Assembly (NCBI RefSeq): GCF_002514725.1
Contig: NZ_NTLB01000003.1
Span: forward strand, 124,001-188,000
Length of the DNA stretch: 64,000 nucleotides
Source: Mangrovitalea sediminis
GTDB taxonomy: Bacteria; Pseudomonadota; Gammaproteobacteria; Pseudomonadales; Oleiphilaceae
Reading direction: 5' to 3'
Position numbers and translations under genes: made by a program. Below the pieces are notes generated by a model. It made no database searches, was not told the origin of the DNA, and saw nothing but the letters and a program-made list of their open reading frames with translations. Shown in pieces: positions 60,092 to 64,000 of this stretch (position 1 is its first letter; each line of letters starts with the position of its first letter).

Positions 60092-60105
60092 CAAACACCT
60101 GTTTA
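60092..60105 (+). promoter_or_regulatory. PsrA-like fatty-acid regulator box
   Basis: CAAAC-N4-GTTTA, with the core AAACA-CC-TGTTT a perfect palindrome apart from its centre. This fits the PsrA consensus (G/C)AAAC(N2-4)GTTT(G/C) except for the last base. PsrA in Pseudomonas represses beta-oxidation genes, including acyl-CoA dehydrogenases, and is released by long-chain fatty acids or acyl-CoA. Confidence 0.55.
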
Positions 60106-60331
60106 ATAATGGTCTAACGGAAGAGATCATGCGTATTGCGGTAGGTGGTCGCTTGAGTCGTCAGTCTATAACCGAGCGGCAACCTTGAGACAGTGATTGT
60201 CAAACCGCGATCAAGAATGCCGGCCGTCCCGTTACCGAGATTGAATGACGGGTTGAGCGGATAACCATTAGCAGACTGCGGCGATAGTCCTACGACAGCG
60301 CCGTCCAGAGCAGAAACCGAGGTGTGAGTCG

Positions 60332-62131
60332 ATGCCTGAATATAAAGCGCCCTTGCGTGATATCAAATTCGTGATGACTGAGTTGCTGAACAGTGAGCAA
60401 CATTACGCCAGCCTCCCCGGCGCCGAGGATTCGACGCCAGATATGGTTGAAGCCATTATTCAGGAAGGTGCGAAGTTCTGCGAACAGGTGTTGTCCCCGC
60501 TCAACCAGTCGGGCGACCGTGAAGGTTGTACCTGGAGCGAAGAGGGCGTGACCACGCCGACCGGCTTCAAGGAAGCCTATAAGCAATACGTCGAGGGCGG
60601 TTGGCCGTCCATGACGTCGCCGGTGGATTTCGGCGGACAGGGTCTACCCGAGTCGATCGGTCTGGTCATGAGTGAAATGGTCGGCAGCGCCAACTGGGCC
60701 TGGGGTATGTATCCCGGGCTGAGCCATGGTGCGGTCAACACCGTCATCGCTCACGGCTCTGACGAGCAGCGACAAGCCTACCTGCCCAAGCTGGTCAGCG
60801 GTGAGTGGACCGGTACCATGTGTCTGACCGAACCTCACTGCGGTTCGGATCTGGGCATCCTGCGTTCCAGGGCCGAGCCGAATGCCGATGGCTCTTACAG
60901 CATCACCGGCACCAAGATCTTCATTTCCGCCGGTGAACACGATATGGCGGAAAACATCGTTCACATTGTTCTGGCGCGTCTGCCAGATGCGCCGCAAGGC
61001 ACCAAGGGTATTTCCCTGTTCATCGTGCCGAAGTTCCTGACGGATGGAAATGGCAACGTCGGCGAGAAGAACGCCGTGACCTGCGGTTCCATTGAGCACA
61101 AGATGGGGATTCACGGTAACTCGACCTGTGTCATGAACTTCGATGGCGCCAAGGGCTGGTTGATTGGGCCGGAAAACAAGGGCCTGAACTGCATGTTCAC
61201 CTTCATGAACATTGCCCGTTTGGGTACCGCAATCCAAGGCCTGGGGGCTGCCGAGCTTTCCTTCCAGGGCTCTCTGGCTTATGCCCGTGAGCGTCTGGCC
61301 ATGCGTTCCCTGTCCGGTATCAAAAACCCGGATGGCCCTGCCGATCCGATTATCGTACACCCGGATGTACGTCGTATGCTGCTGACCCAGAAAGCCTTTG
61401 CGGAAGGCGCTCGCGCGATGATCTACTTCGCAGCGCAGCAGGGCGACCTGGTTCACAAGGCGGAAGACGCGGAAACCCGCAACGAAGCTGACGAGCTGCT
61501 CAGCTTCCTGACGCCGATCGCCAAGGCCTTCCTGACTGAAGTCGGTTACGAATCGGCGAACCTGGGCATGCAGGTCTTCGGCGGCCACGGCTTCATCTCT
61601 GAGTGGGGCATGGAGCAGATCGTCCGCGATACCCGGATTTCCCTGATGTACGAAGGGACTACCGGAATCCAGGCGCTCGACCTGCTGGGCCGTAAAGTAT
61701 TGATGAGCCAAGGCGAATCGCTTAAGCGCTTTACCAAGATCGTCCACATGTTCTGTAAGGAAAATGCTGACAACGAGCAGCTCAAGCCGCTGATTGAACC
61801 GCTGCAAAAGATCAACAAGGAGTGGGGCGAGCTGACCATGAAGATCGGCATGGCCTCGATGAAGAACCGGGATGAGGTGGGCGCAGCTTCTGTTGACTAC
61901 CTGATGTACTCTGGTTATGCGGTTCTGGCCTATCTGTGGGCGCGCATGGCGAAAGTTGCACTCGACAAGCTGGCTGAAGGTACGTCGGAAGAGGCCTTCT
62001 ACACGTCGAAGGTGCAAACGGCGCACTTCTACTTCCAGCGTTTGTTGCCGCGTACCCGCGCCCATGCAGAAATGATGGTGGCTGGTGCCGACAGTATGAT
62101 GGATATGCCCGCGGAACACTTTGCGTTCTAA
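60332..62131 (+). CDS. Acyl-CoA dehydrogenase, FadE1/PA0506-like
   Basis: 599 residues, FAD enzyme of fatty-acid beta-oxidation. The order is an N-terminal helical segment, the FAD/substrate region (MCLTEPHCGSDLGILRSRA), a beta domain (ITGTKIFISAGEHDMAENI), and the C-terminal helical domain with the catalytic glutamate in SLMYEGTTGIQALDLLGRKV, extended at the end by about 150 residues as in the large FadE-type family. It starts MPEYKAPLRDIKFV. A GAGG is 9 bases upstream. Acyl chain-length range is not evident. Confidence 0.92.
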   Translation: MPEYKAPLRDIKFVMTELLNSEQHYASLPGAEDSTPDMVEAIIQEGAKFCEQVLSPLNQSGDREGCTWSEEGVTTPTGFKEAYKQYVEGGWPSMTSPVDFGGQGLPESIGLVMSEMVGSANWAWGMYPGLSHGAVNTVIAHGSDEQRQAYLPKLVSGEWTGTMCLTEPHCGSDLGILRSRAEPNADGSYSITGTKIFISAGEHDMAENIVHIVLARLPDAPQGTKGISLFIVPKFLTDGNGNVGEKNAVTCGSIEHKMGIHGNSTCVMNFDGAKGWLIGPENKGLNCMFTFMNIARLGTAIQGLGAAELSFQGSLAYARERLAMRSLSGIKNPDGPADPIIVHPDVRRMLLTQKAFAEGARAMIYFAAQQGDLVHKAEDAETRNEADELLSFLTPIAKAFLTEVGYESANLGMQVFGGHGFISEWGMEQIVRDTRISLMYEGTTGIQALDLLGRKVLMSQGESLKRFTKIVHMFCKENADNEQLKPLIEPLQKINKEWGELTMKIGMASMKNRDEVGAASVDYLMYSGYAVLAYLWARMAKVALDKLAEGTSEEAFYTSKVQTAHFYFQRLLPRTRAHAEMMVAGADSMMDMPAEHFAF

Positions 62132-62145
62132 GCGGTGCTACCCGG

Positions 62146-62175
62146 AAAAGGCCCGCGATGCGGGCTTTTTTCTTT
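62146..62175 (+). terminator. Rho-independent terminator after the first acyl-CoA dehydrogenase
   Basis: GCCCGC and GCGGGC pair around a 4-base loop with A-rich and T-rich flanks (a G:U pair extends the stem), followed by TTTTTTCTTTT. The second acyl-CoA dehydrogenase therefore probably has its own promoter or depends on read-through. Confidence 0.8.
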
Positions 62176-62300
62176 TGGGGTCGTATAACGATAACGTCCC
62201 AGGATTGACGTGCCCACGCCATGCGATTCCTTGAGGGATCGATTAAGATGGGGCCACGCCGATTCGGGAAACGGCAAGTGATCTTAAAGAGGGTGATTCG

Positions 62301-64000
62301 ATGGCCGATTATCAAGCTCCGTTGCGCGATATGCGCTTTCTGCTCAATGAAGTCTTTGACGCGCCTGCACTTTGGGCTTCCCTGCCCGCGCTGAGCGAAG
62401 TCGTTGATCCGGATACCGCCGATGCCATTCTGGAAGAGGCCGGTAAAATCGCCAATGGCGTGCTGGCGCCATTGAATCGCGAGGGCGACGAGGAAGGCAG
62501 TCATTGGGATAACGGCACCGTTACTGCGCCGCACGGTTTCAAGGAAGCCTATCAAACGGTTGCCGAGGGTGGCTGGAATGGTCTGGGTGGTAACCCGGAA
62601 TTCGGTGGCATGGGCATGCCGAAGATGCTGGTGGCGCAGTTCGAGGAAATGATGCAGGGCGCGAATATGGCGTTCGGTCTGGCACCAATGCTGACCGCCG
62701 GCGCCTGTCTGGCCTTGAGTGCCCATGGTAGCCAGGAGCTCAAGGAAAAATATCTGCCCAACATGTATGCCGGCACCTGGGCTGGAGCCATGGACCTGAC
62801 CGAGCCGCATGCGGGTACCGACCTGGGCATCATTCGTACCAAGGCTGAGCCCAATGCCGACGGCAGCTACGCTATCACCGGGACCAAGATCTTTATTACC
62901 TGGGGCGAGCACGACATGGCCGAGAACATCATTCACCTGGTGTTGGCGAAATTGCCGGACGCGCCAGCGGGCCCCAAAGGTATCTCCCTGTTCCTGGTGC
63001 CCAAGGTCCTGGTCAACGGTGACGGCTCTTTGGGCGAGCGCAACAGCCTTTCTTGCGGTTCCATCGAGAAAAAGATGGGCATCAAGGCGTCAGCGACCTG
63101 TGTGATGAATTTCGATGGCGCCACGGGTTGGCTGGTCGGCGAGCCGAACAAAGGCTTGGCCGCCATGTTCACCATGATGAATTACGAGCGTCTTGGCGTG
63201 GGTATTCAGGGTATTGGTGCGGCCGAAGCCTCTTATCAGAATGCGCGCGCTTACGCGATGGATCGTCTGCAAAGCCGTGCGCCGACAGGCGCGCAACAAA
63301 AGGACAAGGCAGCTGATCCGATTATCGTGCACCCTGACGTGCGCCGAATGCTGCTGACCCAAAAGGCCTTCGTTGAAGGTGGCCGCGCATTCTCCACCTA
63401 CGTGGCGAGCTATCTCGACCTGGCGAAATTTGCCGAAGGCGAGCGCCAGGAGCGGGCCGAGGCGATGGTCGCACTGCTCACGCCGGTGGCCAAGGCGTTC
63501 CTGACCGATCGCGGACTGGAGTGCTGTATTCTTGGTCAGCAAGTGTTCGGCGGCCACGGCTTCATCCGTGAGTGGGGACAGGAGCAGTTGGTTCGCGATA
63601 CCCGGATCACGCAGATCTACGAAGGTACCAACGGTATCCAGGCGCTGGATCTTATGGGTCGGAAAATCGTGGCCAATAAGGGACGTTATTACGAACTGTT
63701 TGCCCAGGAAATCGTTGATTTCATTGAGGCGAATGCGGGTAACGAGAAACTGAAACCGTACCTCGAGCCTCTGGCGGCGGCGCTGGAGCGCCTGTCGGAT
63801 GTCACCGAATATATTCTGGACGCCGCTGCACGTGACCCGAACGAAATCGGTGCTGCATCCGTCGATTACCTGGACCTGTTCGGTCTGACCGCTGTGGCGT
63901 TCATGTGGGCGCGTATGGTGGCGGTCGCGGGTGAGAAGGTCGATGCCGATACGTCCGGTTTCTACTCCAGCAAACTGAAGACGGCGCAATTCTTCTTCGG
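62301..64000 (+). CDS. Second FadE-type acyl-CoA dehydrogenase (3' end outside window)
   Basis: The frame is open from ATG 62301 (MADYQAPLRDMRFLLNEVF) to the last base, 566 codons without a stop, so this is a truncated gene and its C-terminus lies outside. It is a paralogue of the gene before it: AMDLTEPHAGTDLGIIRTKA, ITGTKIFITWGEHDMAENI, and the catalytic glutamate in ITQIYEGTNGIQALDLMGRK are all conserved. It differs by, for example, an insertion in the region of residues 320-340 (QSRAPTGAQQKD). AAAGAGGG lies upstream. No PsrA-like box is visible before it. Confidence 0.9.
   Translation, partial: MADYQAPLRDMRFLLNEVFDAPALWASLPALSEVVDPDTADAILEEAGKIANGVLAPLNREGDEEGSHWDNGTVTAPHGFKEAYQTVAEGGWNGLGGNPEFGGMGMPKMLVAQFEEMMQGANMAFGLAPMLTAGACLALSAHGSQELKEKYLPNMYAGTWAGAMDLTEPHAGTDLGIIRTKAEPNADGSYAITGTKIFITWGEHDMAENIIHLVLAKLPDAPAGPKGISLFLVPKVLVNGDGSLGERNSLSCGSIEKKMGIKASATCVMNFDGATGWLVGEPNKGLAAMFTMMNYERLGVGIQGIGAAEASYQNARAYAMDRLQSRAPTGAQQKDKAADPIIVHPDVRRMLLTQKAFVEGGRAFSTYVASYLDLAKFAEGERQERAEAMVALLTPVAKAFLTDRGLECCILGQQVFGGHGFIREWGQEQLVRDTRITQIYEGTNGIQALDLMGRKIVANKGRYYELFAQEIVDFIEANAGNEKLKPYLEPLAAALERLSDVTEYILDAAARDPNEIGAASVDYLDLFGLTAVAFMWARMVAVAGEKVDADTSGFYSSKLKTAQFFF

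Larger units (their letters stand above)
59946..60331. other. 386-base regulatory region upstream of the acyl-CoA dehydrogenases
   Basis: No protein gene is supported. It holds the promoter at 60061-60090 and the PsrA-like box at 60092-60105, and leaves a leader of about 235 bases before the ATG at 60332, in which I see no named element. Confidence 0.55.

Noticed and set aside
60644-62119. 491-codon minus-strand frame opposite the first acyl-CoA dehydrogenase
   Set aside because: A shadow; the plus-strand gene has all family motifs.

Overview
The window reads as ordinary chromosome of a motile, aerobic, G+C-rich gammaproteobacterium. From memory, its gene order follows Pseudomonas closely: serB-fimX-fimW ... 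psd-rhdA-motAB-rsgA-orn-queG-nnr-tsaE-amiB-mutL-miaA-hfq-hflX-hflK-hflC-(small gene)-hisZ-purA is the PA4960-PA4938 order of P. aeruginosa, and bioBFHCD followed by acyl-CoA dehydrogenases matches PA0500-PA0508. Several choices differ from Pseudomonas, such as the EF-P modification cluster set inside the first block and the YjeT (DUF2065) gene. I would guess Marinobacter or a near relative, but the genus is inference. I see no rRNA, tRNA, CRISPR array, insertion sequence or prophage.

Layout. 1-7.9 kb: a complete chemosensory operon (cheY, a STAS protein, cheA, an MCP, cheW, cheR, cheD, cheB) preceded by the 3' end of another chemotaxis-like gene. 8-16.3 kb: a more individual region with a duplicated HAD-like protein, an orphan Rieske protein, dusC, an EAL phosphodiesterase with a C-terminal sensor-like domain, a palindrome-rich intergenic region, a hypothetical protein, a second MCP and a small membrane protein. 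16.5-20 kb: parC-serB. 20.1-24.3 kb: the degenerate GGDEF-EAL protein FimX and the PilZ-type protein FimW, both connected with type IV pili. 24.6-27.3 kb: the complete EF-P beta-lysylation set epmB/efp/epmA. 27.3-47.7 kb: the conserved block from psd to purA. 47.7-52.2 kb: a minus-strand run containing cmoB, cmoA, a DMT transporter, srkA and two unknown membrane-anchored proteins. 52.5-59 kb: a saccharopine-dehydrogenase-like enzyme, comF and the biotin operon bioBFHCD. 59.1 kb to the end: a SprA-related HExxH protein and two tandem FadE-type acyl-CoA dehydrogenases; the second has no stop codon in the window and runs off the end.

How the genes work together. A theme of the first 30 kb is c-di-GMP and surface behaviour. 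CheA carries an MshEN-like repeat (a c-di-GMP-binding fold in other proteins) between its HPt and kinase parts, an EAL phosphodiesterase is present, FimX and FimW are c-di-GMP effectors in Pseudomonas, and motAB supplies the flagellar stator. The middle of the window is translation, tRNA modification and stress housekeeping (EF-P modification, RsgA, Orn, QueG, TsaE, MiaA, Hfq, HflX/K/C, CmoAB, DusC). The last part is biotin and fatty-acid metabolism, with recognisable candidate operators for BirA (before bioB) and for a PsrA-like fatty-acid regulator (before the first acyl-CoA dehydrogenase).

Start codons were moved from the longest open frame wherever a Shine-Dalgarno sequence, a promoter or family length pointed to an internal start; this is stated in each entry.
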